A DNA stretch of 64,000 nt, taken from positions 1 to 64,000 of the forward strand of contig NZ_BCTN01000004.1 in NCBI RefSeq assembly GCF_001571305.1. Direction: 5' to 3'. The stretch is from Erwinia persicina NBRC 102418. Its GTDB lineage: Bacteria; Pseudomonadota; Gammaproteobacteria; Enterobacterales; Enterobacteriaceae. The position numbers and the translations under genes were made by a program. A model generated the notes under the pieces. That model was not told the origin of the DNA. It was given only the letters and a program-made list of their open reading frames with translations, and did no database searches. Positions 29,442 to 38,982 of this stretch are shown here, in pieces. Every line of letters begins with the position of its first letter. The stretch's first letter is position 1.

Positions 29442-30123
29442 TAACGCTTCCCTGCCCTGGCAGCGCTGGCAGCCCAACGATCTGGCAAGCCTGGACCGGC
29501 CGCTGATCGAAGAGCTGGTGTTACCCGACGTCACAGAAGATCCGGTCGATGAGCAGCAGTTTCAGTTAGAACAGCTTCAGGCCCAGGTGCGCAACGAAGC
29601 CCAGGGTCTGGGCTATGCGGAAGGCCAGCAGCGCGGTTTTGCTGAAGGCCAGAAAGCCGGCTATGACGCCGGATTCCAGCAGGGACTGGCTGATGCCCAG
29701 CAGCAGCAGGCGCCTTTACAGGCGCGGATGCAGCAACTGGTTTCAGAGTTTCATCACACGCTGGAAGCGCTGGACAGTGTTATCGCTTCACGCCTGATGC
29801 AGCTGGCACTGGAGGCGGCGCGCCAGGTCATTGGTCAGGCCCCGCACGTTGATGGCACCGCCCTGCACCGTCAGATTCAGGGCATGCTGCAGCAGGAACC
29901 CATGTTCAGCGGCAAACCGACGCTGCGCGTCCATCCGGACGATCTGCCGCGCGTGGAAACCACGCTGGGCGCCACGCTCAGTCTGCACGGCTGGCGTCTG
30001 CTGGGTGACAGCACCATCCACCCCGGCGGCTGCAAGGTCAGCGCCGAGGATGGCGATCTGGATGCCAGTATTGCGACTCGCTGGCACGAACTGTGCCGGC
30101 TGGCCGCACCGGGAGAATTGTAA
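29434..30123 (+). CDS. fliH: Flagellar export regulator FliH
   Basis: Binds and restrains the export ATPase FliI and helps bring it to the gate. 229 aa (Salmonella 235). An N-terminal Pro/Trp-rich tail ([11 protein letters not shown]) is followed by a Gln/Ala/Gly-rich helical region with GxxxG-type spacing ([23 protein letters not shown], given as a landmark at residues about 66-88) and a C-terminal FliI-binding domain. ATG 29434 follows GAGGAAA inside the fliG end. Confidence 0.95.
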   Translation: MSDNASLPWQRWQPNDLASLDRPLIEELVLPDVTEDPVDEQQFQLEQLQAQVRNEAQGLGYAEGQQRGFAEGQKAGYDAGFQQGLADAQQQQAPLQARMQQLVSEFHHTLEALDSVIASRLMQLALEAARQVIGQAPHVDGTALHRQIQGMLQQEPMFSGKPTLRVHPDDLPRVETTLGATLSLHGWRLLGDSTIHPGGCKVSAEDGDLDASIATRWHELCRLAAPGEL

Positions 30124-31484
30124 TGACCACTCGCCTGTCGCGCTGGCTTGGCGTACTCGACAATTTCGAAAAGCGTCTGGCTCAGGTGCCGGACGTCCGT
30201 CGTTATGGTCGCCTGATCCGCGCCACCGGCCTGGTACTGGAAGCCACGGGCTTACAGCTGCCGCTGGGTGCCACCTGCGTCATTGAACGTCACGACAGCC
30301 AGGGCGTCAGTGAAGTCGAAAGTGAAGTGGTCGGTTTTAACGGCCAGAAACTGCTGCTGATGCCGCTGGAAGAGGTCGAAGGGATCCTGCCCGGTGCCCG
30401 CGTCTATGCACGTATTGCAGGCGATAAGCAGAACAGCGGTAAGCAGATGATGCTGGGGCCGGAGCTGCTTGGACGCGTGCTGGACGGAAGCGGACGCCCG
30501 CTGGACGGCCTGCCTGCGCCGGAAACCGGCTATCGTGCGCCGCTGAATACGCCCCCGTTTAACCCGTTACAGCGTACCCCGATTACGGACGTTCTCGATA
30601 CCGGCGTACGGGCAATCAATGCCCTGCTGACCGTCGGACGCGGCCAGCGCATGGGCCTGTTTGCGGGCTCTGGCGTCGGGAAAAGCGTGCTGCTGGGCAT
30701 GATGGCCCGCTACACCAAAGCCGATGTGATTGTTGTTGGCCTGATCGGTGAACGTGGCCGTGAAGTGAAAGACTTTATTGAGAATATTCTCGGTACAGAG
30801 GGCCGTGCCCGTTCGGTGGTGATTGCCGCGCCGGCCGATGTCTCTCCTTTATTACGTATGCAGGGGGCATCTTACGCCACACGTATTGCCGAAGATTTTC
30901 GCGATCGCGGTCAGCATGTCCTGCTGATCATGGACTCACTGACCCGCTATGCCATGGCCCAGCGTGAAATTGCGCTGGCCATCGGTGAACCTCCGGCCAC
31001 CAAAGGCTATCCACCGTCCGTATTTGCCAAACTGCCGGCACTGGTGGAGCGCGCCGGGAACGGTATCGACGGCGGCGGCTCGATTACCGCTTTCTATACC
31101 GTACTGACCGAAGGGGATGACCAGCAGGATCCGATTGCTGACTCCGCCCGCGCCATCCTTGATGGTCATATCGTTCTGTCACGCCGCCTGGCGGAATCCG
31201 GTCACTATCCGGCTATTGATATTGAAGCCTCGATCAGCCGTGTAATGGCGCATCTGATCGATGACACCCACTACGCGCGGGTTCGCCAGTTTAAACAGCT
31301 GCTGTCCAGCTACCAGCGGAACCGCGATCTGGTCAGCGTGGGGGCCTATGCCGCCGGTACCGACCCGACGCTGGACAAAGCGATCAAGCTGTATCCCGAG
31401 CTGGAAGCGTTTCTGCAGCAGGGCATGTTTGAGCGCAGTACCTTCGACGATGCCAGTCTGCATCTGCAGGCCATTTTTGGTTAA
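30123..31484 (+). CDS. fliI: Flagellar type III export ATPase FliI
   Basis: A cytoplasmic ATPase that unfolds and delivers flagellar substrates. 453 aa, F1-beta-like. Walker A is GSGVGKS at residues 182-188. The Walker B region is [20 protein letters not shown], and the segment [12 protein letters not shown]-type ([11 protein letters not shown]) is typical of export ATPases. The start overlaps the fliH stop by one base (TAATG). Confidence 0.98.
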   Translation: MTTRLSRWLGVLDNFEKRLAQVPDVRRYGRLIRATGLVLEATGLQLPLGATCVIERHDSQGVSEVESEVVGFNGQKLLLMPLEEVEGILPGARVYARIAGDKQNSGKQMMLGPELLGRVLDGSGRPLDGLPAPETGYRAPLNTPPFNPLQRTPITDVLDTGVRAINALLTVGRGQRMGLFAGSGVGKSVLLGMMARYTKADVIVVGLIGERGREVKDFIENILGTEGRARSVVIAAPADVSPLLRMQGASYATRIAEDFRDRGQHVLLIMDSLTRYAMAQREIALAIGEPPATKGYPPSVFAKLPALVERAGNGIDGGGSITAFYTVLTEGDDQQDPIADSARAILDGHIVLSRRLAESGHYPAIDIEASISRVMAHLIDDTHYARVRQFKQLLSSYQRNRDLVSVGAYAAGTDPTLDKAIKLYPELEAFLQQGMFERSTFDDASLHLQAIFG

Positions 31485-31541
31485 GTTTCATCTGACAACG
31501 CATCACGCCCTGCTGCGTGACGCCGCCTGACTGGAGGCTTT

Positions 31542-31988
31542 ATGACAAAGACCGTTTCTGCTATCGACACGCTGCGCGACCTTGCGCATAAAGACGTGGA
31601 AAAAGCCGCCATTCAGTTAGGTGACGTACGTCGCGCACAAAAACAGGCCGATGAGCAGCTGACCATGCTGCTTAATTATCAGGATGAGTACCGTAAAAAT
31701 CTCAACACCACCATGAGCGAAGGGATTGCCAGCACCCGCTGGTACAACTATCACCAGTTTATTCAGACGCTGGAAAACGCGATAGAGCAACATCGCCAGC
31801 AGCTGCTGCACTGGAATACCCGGGTGGAGAACGCGCTGCGCCTGTGGCGCGACAAACAGCAGCGGTTGCATGCCTACGAGACACTACAGTCCCGTGCCCT
31901 TGCGACCGCTCTCTTACAAGAAAACCGTCTCGATCAGAAGCGGAATGATGAATTTGCCCAACGGGCATCACAGAGGAAAGGCGAATGA
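31542..31988 (+). CDS. fliJ: Flagellar export chaperone FliJ
   Basis: A general chaperone that sits in the FliI ring, like the F1 gamma subunit. 148 aa (Salmonella 147), almost entirely helical and charged, with two antiparallel coiled-coil helices ([19 protein letters not shown] and [20 protein letters not shown]). It starts after CTGGAGG, 57 nt after fliI. Its stop overlaps the fliK start (ATGA). Confidence 0.94.
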   Translation: MTKTVSAIDTLRDLAHKDVEKAAIQLGDVRRAQKQADEQLTMLLNYQDEYRKNLNTTMSEGIASTRWYNYHQFIQTLENAIEQHRQQLLHWNTRVENALRLWRDKQQRLHAYETLQSRALATALLQENRLDQKRNDEFAQRASQRKGE

Positions 31989-33289
31989 TTACCTTACCAA
32001 CGGCAGCCACGGCGACGAATGCCAGCGCCAAAACCACCCCCACCGGCGAGGCCCGCGAAAGCGACCTGAGCAATGCCGGTGGCGACGCACTTACTGGCGG
32101 CGAGACCTCACAACAGGGGTTTATCACCCTGCTGGGTAACCATCTTTTATCGCTGGCCCAACAGGGCAGCGGCGGTGTGGTGAAAGAAAATATCGGTGAA
32201 ACCGCGGATGCGGATGGCAAAACCGCTAAAAAACCGGGGATCAGCGATCTGCTGGCTGCACTGGATAAACCCGAAGCGCTCACCGCGCTGTTGCATCCGC
32301 AGAAGGGCCAGGTTGACGCGAAAGAAGACGTGCTGAAAGACGAGAAAGAGACGCCTGCGGTGGTCCTCAGCGATAGCGACCTTCAGGCGTTGCAGGCACT
32401 TTACGCGATGTTACCGAATAACCCAGCCGTTCCTGTTGCCACTGCGGCAGCAAAAAGTAGCGACCTGCTGTCCACCGGGCTGAATAAAAGCGATAAGCAG
32501 TCGGCCCTGAACGCGTTAAGCGCGGCGTTAGGCAAGGGAAAAGGTGAAGAAGGGGAAGATACTGCTGCGCAGTCAAAAAATAGTGATAGCGCACTTTTGG
32601 TTCCTGTTAGTGCAAAATCTTCCGATAGCGTCGGCGCGGCCAAAACGTCAGTAAATCCGGCGGCTAACCCTATCGACTCAGCTTTTCAGCAGGTTATGAG
32701 CAATGTCAGCAAAGATATCGATAAAGAAAATTCAAGTTCTGCCCCTGCTGCGACGATAACCAATAATGTGATCAGTACCGCGTCTTCATTACTTACGCCG
32801 ACCTCAACCTCGGTCGTGAGTGCACCGGCAACTCCTATGCTGAATTCTCAGCTGGGCAGTCCGGAATGGCAGCAGGCACTGGGACAACAGATCCTGATGT
32901 TCAGTCGCAACGGGCAACAGACCGCCGAATTGCATCTGCATCCGCAGGACCTGGGCAGTATCCAGATCAGTTTGAAACTGGATAACGACCAGGCCCAGCT
33001 GAGTATGGTGTCGAATCAGAGCCAGGTCAGGGCAGCACTGGAGGCAGCAATGCCTCAACTGCGCGCCTCGCTGGCTGAAAGCGGCATCAATCTGGGTCAA
33101 AGTAATGTCAGTAGCGATGCTTTCCAGCAGGGCCAGTCCTTTACCGGCCAGCAGGAACAGCAGCGCAATAACAACGGAAGCCCGTTTAGTCTTGCTAATG
33201 AAAATGACAGTGATGTGACGCCAATTGCCGTACCTGCCGCCCTGCAGGCGCGCGCAGCCGGCTCCAATGCTGTTGATATTTTCGCCTGA
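31985..33289 (+). CDS. fliK: Flagellar hook-length control protein FliK
   Basis: A secreted ruler that sets hook length and switches export specificity through FlhB. 434 aa (Salmonella 405). The N-terminal two thirds are low-complexity, Ala/Ser/Thr/Asp-rich and poorly conserved. The C-terminal Flg_hook domain (about residues 290-390) is clear: [20 protein letters not shown] and [20 protein letters not shown]. It is the last gene of fliFGHIJK. Confidence 0.94.
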   Translation: MITLPTAATATNASAKTTPTGEARESDLSNAGGDALTGGETSQQGFITLLGNHLLSLAQQGSGGVVKENIGETADADGKTAKKPGISDLLAALDKPEALTALLHPQKGQVDAKEDVLKDEKETPAVVLSDSDLQALQALYAMLPNNPAVPVATAAAKSSDLLSTGLNKSDKQSALNALSAALGKGKGEEGEDTAAQSKNSDSALLVPVSAKSSDSVGAAKTSVNPAANPIDSAFQQVMSNVSKDIDKENSSSAPAATITNNVISTASSLLTPTSTSVVSAPATPMLNSQLGSPEWQQALGQQILMFSRNGQQTAELHLHPQDLGSIQISLKLDNDQAQLSMVSNQSQVRAALEAAMPQLRASLAESGINLGQSNVSSDAFQQGQSFTGQQEQQRNNNGSPFSLANENDSDVTPIAVPAALQARAAGSNAVDIFA

Positions 33290-33438
33290 CGGTAACAAAC
33301 GCGTAAGCTGATGGCAAAACTCGCGTCTTTTCTGCCTATTGTTTGGCGCAAGACAAGGGATAATTTGCTCATAACGCCGTGGGACAGTGGATTACGTGGC
33401 ACCGCCCCCGAAAATAATCACAGGAAGTTACAGCTAAT
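33290..33438 (+). promoter_or_regulatory. fliLMNOPQR promoter region
   Basis: A 149-bp gap. GATGGCAAAACTCGCG (33310-33325) loosely resembles one FlhDC half-site, and GGATAATTT (33358-33366) contains a -10-like GATAAT. The class-2 promoter of fliL is expected here by analogy to Salmonella; the boxes themselves are weak. Confidence 0.35.
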
Positions 33439-33921
33439 ATGACTGATAACGCTAAAGCCAAAAGCGGCAAACGTAAGCTCCTGATACCGGTGTTACTTAT
33501 TGTGACTCTGGTCGCTTGCAGCGTGGCGGGCTATACAGTCTGGCGCATGATGAAAACTCCGGCCGATGCCGCTGCGGCAGCCAAGCCGGAGCCACCACCT
33601 GTGCCGGTATTTTTTGCTCTGGATACTTTTACGGTTAACTTGATCAATCCCGACAACGATCCGGATCGTGTGCTCTACGTAGGATTTACCCTGCGTTTGC
33701 CCGACGAAGAAACGCGTCGTCGTATGAATGATTATCTGCCGGAAGTCCGTAGTCGTCTGCTGCTGTTGCTTTCGCGTCAAAGTGCCTCGGCGTTAGCGAA
33801 TGAGCAAGGTAAGCAGGAATTAATGAAACAGATAAAACAGGTACTGGCACCTCCGCTGGTGCAGGGACAACCACAGCAGGTCGTGACGGATGTTCTTTTC
33901 ACGGCCTTCATACTGCGGTGA
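33439..33921 (+). CDS. fliL: Flagellar basal body protein FliL
   Basis: An inner-membrane protein around the stator that raises torque and rod stability. 160 aa (E. coli 154). There is an N-terminal Lys-rich tail, one membrane segment (about residues 14-34, [21 protein letters not shown]), and a periplasmic stomatin-like domain ([25 protein letters not shown], landmark from about residue 56). It is first in the fliLMNOPQR operon. Confidence 0.96.
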   Translation: MTDNAKAKSGKRKLLIPVLLIVTLVACSVAGYTVWRMMKTPADAAAAAKPEPPPVPVFFALDTFTVNLINPDNDPDRVLYVGFTLRLPDEETRRRMNDYLPEVRSRLLLLLSRQSASALANEQGKQELMKQIKQVLAPPLVQGQPQQVVTDVLFTAFILR

Positions 33922-33930
33922 TGTAAATTT

Positions 33931-34938
33931 ATGGGCGATAGCATTCTTTCTCAGGCAGAAATTGACGCACTACTCAATGGCGACAGCGATAGTGCGACAG
34001 AAGATAAGGTCAGTAGCGGCGGCGAAAGCGACATTCGCCCCTATGATCCCAATACGCAGCGCCGCGTCGTTCGTGAGCGTCTGCAGGCACTGGAGATCAT
34101 TAACGAACGTTTTGCGCGTTCTTATCGTATGGCGCTGTTTAACCTGCTGCGCCGCAGCCCGGATATTTCGGTCGGCGCGATTAAGATTCAGCCATACCAT
34201 GAGTTCGCCCGTAATTTGCCGGTGCCAACTAACCTTAACCTTATCCACCTCAAGCCGCTGCGTGGCACGGCACTGGTGGTATTCTCGCCGAGTCTGGTGT
34301 TTATCGCCGTAGATAACCTGTTTGGGGGGGATGGTCGTTTCCCGACGAAAGTGGAAGGACGCGAATTCACCCACACCGAGCAACGTGTTATCCGTCGTAT
34401 GCTGAAGCTGGCACTGGACGGCTACAGCGATGCCTGGAAACCTATCTACCCGCTGGACGTGGAATACGTTCGTTCTGAGATGCAGGTGAAATTCACCAAT
34501 ATCACCACCTCGCCTAACGATATCGTAGTCACTACGCCTTTCCAGGTTGAGATTGGTAACCTGACGGGTGAATTTAATATCTGCATCCCCTTCAGCATGA
34601 TCGAACCGCTGCGTGAAACGCTGGTTAATCCCCCGCTGGAAAATTCACGTAGCGAAGATGAAAACTGGCGTGACACCCTGGTCAAACAGGTTCAGCACTC
34701 AGAGCTGGAACTGGTGGCCAATTTTGCCGAAGTGTCGATGAGAATTTCACGTCTGCTGGCGCTGAAGCCGGGTGACGTATTACCGATTGAAAAACCTGAC
34801 CGCATCATCGCCCATGTCGATGGCGTGCCGGTGTTGACCAGCCAGTACGGAACGCTGAATAAGCAGTACGCCCTGCGCGTGGAACACCTGATCAACCCGA
34901 TTTTGAATTCGCTGAATGAGGAACAGCCCGATGAGTGA
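33931..34938 (+). CDS. fliM: Flagellar motor switch protein FliM
   Basis: The C-ring protein that binds CheY-P and FliG to set rotation direction. 335 aa. The N-terminal CheY-binding peptide ILSQAEIDALLNG (residues 5-17) is intact. The middle domain follows (VFIAVDNLFGGDGR), then the C-terminal SpoA-like domain (KPGDVLPIEKPDRI). It overlaps fliN by 8 nt. Confidence 0.98.
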   Translation: MGDSILSQAEIDALLNGDSDSATEDKVSSGGESDIRPYDPNTQRRVVRERLQALEIINERFARSYRMALFNLLRRSPDISVGAIKIQPYHEFARNLPVPTNLNLIHLKPLRGTALVVFSPSLVFIAVDNLFGGDGRFPTKVEGREFTHTEQRVIRRMLKLALDGYSDAWKPIYPLDVEYVRSEMQVKFTNITTSPNDIVVTTPFQVEIGNLTGEFNICIPFSMIEPLRETLVNPPLENSRSEDENWRDTLVKQVQHSELELVANFAEVSMRISRLLALKPGDVLPIEKPDRIIAHVDGVPVLTSQYGTLNKQYALRVEHLINPILNSLNEEQPDE

Positions 34939-35332
34939 TACGAATAAGCCGTCCGATGACGACATCTCTGCGGACGACCTGTGGGCTGACGCAATGAATG
35001 AACAGGTGAAGTCGACCTCCACTGAAGGCGTTTTTAAATCGCTGGATTTGGGTGATGTCTCCGGGTCTGTGCAGGATATCGATATGATTATGGATATCCC
35101 GGTCAAACTGACCGTCGAGCTGGGTCGCACCAAAATGACCATCAAAGAGCTGCTGCGTCTTTCGCAGGGTTCAGTCGTTGCGCTGGACGGATTAGCGGGT
35201 GAACCGCTGGATATTCTGATTAACGGATACCTTATTGCTCAGGGTGAAGTCGTGGTCGTCGCCGATAAATATGGCGTACGCATCACCGACATTATTACCC
35301 CGACTGAACGTATGCGTCGTCTGAGCCGCTAA
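34931..35332 (+). CDS. fliN: Flagellar motor switch protein FliN
   Basis: The C-ring base protein, also a docking site for FliH. 133 aa from ATG 34931 (Salmonella 137). The C-terminal SpoA domain is clear: IPVKLTVELGRTKMTIKELL, GSVVALDGLAGEPLDILING and VVVADKYGVRITDI. fliO begins at the base after the stop. Confidence 0.97.
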   Translation: MSDTNKPSDDDISADDLWADAMNEQVKSTSTEGVFKSLDLGDVSGSVQDIDMIMDIPVKLTVELGRTKMTIKELLRLSQGSVVALDGLAGEPLDILINGYLIAQGEVVVVADKYGVRITDIITPTERMRRLSR

Positions 35333-35722
35333 ATGAATACCACCCAGCATCAGCCGGTCACTCCCGCGCCGGCCATTTCTACTGGCTCCATGCTCACCCA
35401 GGTGAGCAGCGTACTGGCAGCGATTATTCTTCTTATTCTCGCCTGCGCCTGGCTGGCCAAACGGCTGGGTTTTGCCTCGCGACGTGCCGGCAGCAAAACG
35501 CTGAATATCAGTGCAAGCTGCTCGTTGGGACAGCGTGAACGCGTGGTGATTGTCGATGTTGATAATGCGCGTCTGGTGCTGGGCGTCACTGCCCAGCAGA
35601 TCACTCACCTGCATACCCTGCCTGCCAGCCCCGCGCCGGAAGAGACTGACGCCACTGAGCCTAAGCCCGATTTCCGTCTGGTGCTGCAGTCATTAATGAA
35701 AAGCACCGGAAAGAAAAAATGA
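35333..35722 (+). CDS. fliO: Flagellar export-gate assembly protein FliO
   Basis: A membrane chaperone for FliP ring assembly. 129 aa: a short periplasmic N-terminus, one membrane segment (about residues 22-42, [20 protein letters not shown]), then a cytoplasmic domain with [24 protein letters not shown], the FliO signature region. It overlaps fliP by 4 nt (ATGA). Confidence 0.94.
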   Translation: MNTTQHQPVTPAPAISTGSMLTQVSSVLAAIILLILACAWLAKRLGFASRRAGSKTLNISASCSLGQRERVVIVDVDNARLVLGVTAQQITHLHTLPASPAPEETDATEPKPDFRLVLQSLMKSTGKKK

Positions 35723-36456
35723 AACGCATCCTTCCACTGCTGCTGCTCAGTTTGCTGATGCTGGCTCCCGATGTCTATGCCCAGTTACCTGGCCTGGTCA
35801 GTAAACCGATGCCTGGCGGTGGCCAGAGCTGGTCACTGCCAGTACAGACGCTGGTGTTTATCACCTCGCTGACATTCCTGCCGGCCATTTTGCTGATGAT
35901 GACCAGTTTTACACGCATCATTATCGTTTTCGGCCTGTTACGTAACGCACTGGGCACACCCTCAGCACCGCCGAACCAGGTATTGCTCGGCCTGTCACTG
36001 TTCCTGACCTTCTTTATTATGAGTCCGGTGTTCGACAAAATTTATACCGACGCTTATCTGCCCTTCAGTGAAGATAAGATCAGCATGCAGGATGCTATCG
36101 AAAAAGGTGCCCAGCCGCTGCGTGAATTTATGCTACGACAGACGCGTGAAGCCGACCTGGCACTGTTTGCTCGCCTGGCCAATACGCCACCGCTTGCCGG
36201 ACCGGAAGCCGTTCCGATGCGTATTCTGCTGCCAGCCTATGTGACCAGCGAGCTGAAAACCGCTTTCCAGATTGGCTTTACCGTTTTTATTCCTTTCCTG
36301 ATTATCGACCTGGTGGTGGCCAGCGTGCTGATGGCGCTGGGGATGATGATGGTGCCGCCCGCGACCATATCACTGCCCTTTAAGCTTATGCTGTTTGTGT
36401 TGGTGGATGGCTGGCAGTTACTGGTCGGTTCGCTGGCCCAGAGTTTTTATTCCTGA
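35719..36456 (+). CDS. fliP: Flagellar export-gate protein FliP
   Basis: A pore-forming subunit of the FliPQR export gate. 245 aa, as in E. coli. There is a cleavable signal peptide ([15 protein letters not shown]), four membrane segments and the family signatures [20 protein letters not shown] and [19 protein letters not shown]. Confidence 0.98.
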   Translation: MKRILPLLLLSLLMLAPDVYAQLPGLVSKPMPGGGQSWSLPVQTLVFITSLTFLPAILLMMTSFTRIIIVFGLLRNALGTPSAPPNQVLLGLSLFLTFFIMSPVFDKIYTDAYLPFSEDKISMQDAIEKGAQPLREFMLRQTREADLALFARLANTPPLAGPEAVPMRILLPAYVTSELKTAFQIGFTVFIPFLIIDLVVASVLMALGMMMVPPATISLPFKLMLFVLVDGWQLLVGSLAQSFYS

Positions 36457-36471
36457 CACGGAGCCACAATA

Positions 36472-36741
36472 ATGACACCTGAATCGGTAATGGTAATGGG
36501 GCACGAGGCCATGAAGATTGCGCTGGCTCTGGCCGCCCCGCTGCTGCTGGCTGCACTGGTCAGCGGGCTATTGATCAGCCTGCTGCAGGCTGCAACACAG
36601 ATCAACGAACAAACGCTTTCCTTTATCCCGAAGATCCTGGCCGTGGTGACCACCATCGTGATTGCCGGCCCATGGATGCTCAATCTGGTACTCGATTATA
36701 TGCGTACGCTGTTCAGCAACCTGCCTTATACGATCGGATAA
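36472..36741 (+). CDS. fliQ: Flagellar export-gate protein FliQ
   Basis: A two-helix membrane subunit of the export gate, 89 aa, the same length as in E. coli. The signature [22 protein letters not shown] (residues about 35-56, landmark) is intact. Its stop overlaps the fliR start (TAATG). Confidence 0.98.
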   Translation: MTPESVMVMGHEAMKIALALAAPLLLAALVSGLLISLLQAATQINEQTLSFIPKILAVVTTIVIAGPWMLNLVLDYMRTLFSNLPYTIG

Positions 36742-37526
36742 TGATTCTTTTTGACAGTAGTCAACTTCTGTTCTGGATCAGTCAGCTTTTCTGGCCCCTC
36801 GCCCGCGTGCTGGCGCTGATCATGACAGCCCCGATCCTCAATGAAAAAGCAATCAGCCGCAAAGTTAAAATCGGCCTGGGTGTGATGATTACCTGGGTCC
36901 TGGTGCCTTCATTACCGCCGACGACGGTCACGCTGTTCTCCGTCGGTGGCTTCTGGCTGTTGATTCAGCAAATACTGATTGGCGTAGCCATCGGTTTTAC
37001 GATGCAGTTCGCCTTCGCTGCCGTGCGAACGGCGGGGGAAGTGATTGGTTTGCAGATGGGACTGTCCTTTGCGACCTTCTTCGATCCTGGCAGCCGTCTG
37101 AACATGCCGGTTCTGGCACGCTTTCTGGACATGCTGGCCATGCTACTGTTTCTGTCTTTCAACGGCCATTTATGGTTAATCTCGATGGTGGCAGACAGTT
37201 TTCATACCTTACCCATCGGCGGAGAACCCCTTAACGGCAATGCCTTTATGGTTCTGACCAAGGCGGCCAGTCTGATTTTCCTTAATGGTATGAGATTAGC
37301 GTTACCGTTAATCACTCTGCTCCTCACCTTAAACCTGGCCCTGGGTTTGTTAAACCGCGTTTCACCACAACTGTCCGTTTTCGCCATCGGCTTCCCGGTC
37401 ACCTTATCAATCGGTATGGTGTTTATCATCCTGATGATGCCTCTGCTTGGCCCTTTCTGCGAACATCTGTTCAGTGAAGTGTTCGATTTACTGGCCACGC
37501 TCCTCAGTGAATTACCCGGTAAGTAA
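36741..37526 (+). CDS. fliR: Flagellar export-gate protein FliR
   Basis: A membrane subunit of the export gate, 261 aa from ATG 36741 (E. coli 261), with five or six membrane segments. Motifs are [40 protein letters not shown] and [21 protein letters not shown] longer frame upstream lies inside fliQ and is rejected. It is the last fli gene of the cluster. Confidence 0.97.
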   Translation: MILFDSSQLLFWISQLFWPLARVLALIMTAPILNEKAISRKVKIGLGVMITWVLVPSLPPTTVTLFSVGGFWLLIQQILIGVAIGFTMQFAFAAVRTAGEVIGLQMGLSFATFFDPGSRLNMPVLARFLDMLAMLLFLSFNGHLWLISMVADSFHTLPIGGEPLNGNAFMVLTKAASLIFLNGMRLALPLITLLLTLNLALGLLNRVSPQLSVFAIGFPVTLSIGMVFIILMMPLLGPFCEHLFSEVFDLLATLLSELPGK

Positions 37527-37570
37527 TCTTACCTATTTCCCGTTTCCCACAAAAGCATTGTTAAGCAATC

Positions 37571-37590
37571 AAAATACATTGGTGTATTTT
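37571..37590 (+). terminator. Hairpin after fliR
   Basis: AAAATACA-TTGG-TGTATTTT is an 8-bp perfect stem with a tetraloop and U-rich 3' side, 44 nt after the fliR stop. Its low GC makes it a weak terminator on its own. Confidence 0.4.
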
Positions 37591-37605
37591 TCACCCGATT
37601 ATTTG

Positions 37606-37629
37606 CAGAATTTCCTTAAGGAAATTCTG
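37606..37629. repeat. 24-bp perfect palindrome downstream of fliR
   Basis: CAGAATTTCCTT followed directly by its reverse complement AAGGAAATTCTG, with no spacer. It is too perfect and symmetric for chance in this setting. It may be a dimeric-protein site or the second arm of the fliR terminator region. Confidence 0.5.
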
Positions 37630-37853
37630 ATAAATGCGCCTGTGCGATGAAAATTATTCTTATTAAAACCCAGTTAGCGTATTTTAACCCCTCAAACCGA
37701 TGATTTGTTGCGAAAGAGTTAACGGTTAAAAAACACTCAACCAACTGTTTTTTATGGAATTTTTATTTTTCGCGGTTTATCTTGTTTTAAAATACATTTT
37801 ACGGCATTGTCAATGCTCTCCGCAGGCATACACTTTCGGAGAATGAATGTTTT

Positions 37854-37867
37854 TAAGAATCGTCCTA
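37854..37867 (+). promoter_or_regulatory. RcsAB box upstream of rcsA
   Basis: TAAGAATCGTCCTA matches the RcsAB consensus TAAGAATATTCCTA at 12 of 14 positions. It is 315 bp before the rcsA start. It predicts autoactivation of rcsA, as known in E. coli and Erwinia. Confidence 0.75.
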
Positions 37868-38181
37868 TCCGAGTTTTCTGTTTTCTGCGCGATAGTGTGT
37901 AAAAGCAGGCGGAAAACTACTTAAAATGCTGTTTTAAGTCAGATTAGTAAGCAGAAATCTTGCTTGCAGGCTGACTGTGGTACACAGGCAGGTTATCGCC
38001 GCGCCAAAACTCAAATTACCTGCCAGCAAGGACGAATCAGTACCCTCGCCATCAATGGCAAAGCTTTGCTAATGCTGGGTAAACATAACAAGATCGTGAA
38101 TACAGAACTCTTGCACTCGTACCGAACGCGCGTAATTCATCGTTGATTTAAACGGATAACAAATTGGTGAGGGTCGCTATT

Positions 38182-38817
38182 ATGCCAACGATTATTATGG
38201 ATTCATGTAACTATACACGGCTGGGTTTAACTGACTATATGGCAGTAAAAGGGGTTAAAAAGAAAAATATAACCTCGGTGAATGACATAGAACAGTTACA
38301 AATTAAATGCCAGCAACTACAACCGGGTGTGGTTTTTATTAATGAAGATTGCTTCATCCATGAATCCGATGCCAGTCAGCGAATCAGAAACATTATTATG
38401 CAACACCCTGATACGCTGTTCTTCATATTTATGGCCATCTCCAATATCCATTTTGAGGAATACCTCTACGTTCGTAAGAACTTGATTATTACATCAAAAT
38501 CGATAAAGCCTTCAACACTGGATTCTCTACTGAGTAGCTATTTTCAAAAAAACCTCAATGTCTCACCTCGCTATACTTCAGGCTTCGAGGTACATCCACT
38601 GACGCTGAGTCAGACCGAATCGAACATGCTTAAAATGTGGATGTCTGGTCATGACACCATACAGATTTCAGACAAAATGCAAATAAAAGCAAAAACAGTG
38701 TCATCGCACAAAGGTAATATCAAACGTAAAATAAAAACTCACAATAAGCAGGTTATTTATCATGTTGTTCGTTTAACTGATAACGTTACCAGCGGTATTT
38801 ATGTCAATGTAAGATAA
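38182..38817 (+). CDS. rcsA: Capsule synthesis activator RcsA
   Basis: A LuxR-family auxiliary regulator that pairs with RcsB to switch on capsular EPS (colanic acid, amylovoran or stewartan type) genes; it is normally degraded by Lon. 211 aa from ATG 38182 (E. coli 207), with GGTGAGG upstream. The N-terminus ([12 protein letters not shown]-like [19 protein letters not shown]) and C-terminal HTH ([40 protein letters not shown]) are highly conserved. The order fliR-rcsA-dsrB is the E. coli order, but an MCP gene is inserted before dsrB. Confidence 0.97.
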   Translation: MPTIIMDSCNYTRLGLTDYMAVKGVKKKNITSVNDIEQLQIKCQQLQPGVVFINEDCFIHESDASQRIRNIIMQHPDTLFFIFMAISNIHFEEYLYVRKNLIITSKSIKPSTLDSLLSSYFQKNLNVSPRYTSGFEVHPLTLSQTESNMLKMWMSGHDTIQISDKMQIKAKTVSSHKGNIKRKIKTHNKQVIYHVVRLTDNVTSGIYVNVR

Positions 38818-38824
38818 TATTTCT

Positions 38825-38850
38825 GAGAAGCTGGCTGACGTCGGCTTCTC
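38825..38850 (+). terminator. Hairpin after rcsA
   Basis: GAGAAGC / GCTTCTC is a 7-bp stem with a 12-nt loop, 8 nt after the rcsA stop. There is no U-run. It is a likely 3'-end structure. Confidence 0.4.
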
Positions 38851-38902
38851 TGCCTTCCTGCACAAAAAGCTCATTTTGTGAGCCTGCTCTCAATTACAGT
38901 CC

Positions 38903-38929
38903 TAATCCTTTTCATCACAATGCCGATGC
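38903..38929 (+). promoter_or_regulatory. FliA (sigma-28) promoter of the MCP gene
   Basis: TAATCCTT-N11-GCCGATGC. The -10 matches GCCGATAA at six positions in a row and the spacing is exactly 11. It lies 54 nt before the MCP start and fits late flagellar expression. Confidence 0.6.
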
Positions 38930-38982
38930 TTTCAAGACGACCGGAGTGTTCCTTCGTCCCTATCTGAATGAGAGCAAAGGAT

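Larger units (their letters stand above)
37527..38181. other. 655-bp AT-rich control region between fliR and rcsA
   Basis: It contains a hairpin (37571-37590), a 24-bp perfect palindrome (37606-37629), long A/T-rich tracts (37730-37810) of the kind bound by H-NS, and an RcsAB box (37854-37867). E. coli rcsA is H-NS-silenced and autoregulated, so a long leader is expected. A 60-aa ORF (37964-38146) has no ribosome site or family features and is not called. Confidence 0.6.

Noticed and set aside
28341-29534. 397-aa reverse ORF across fliG
   Set aside because: It is an antisense shadow of the well-conserved fliG; its composition is His/Gln/Arg-rich as expected for a mirrored frame, with no family motif.
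37964-38146. 60-aa forward ORF upstream of rcsA
   Set aside because: No ribosome site and no family features; it lies in the rcsA leader.
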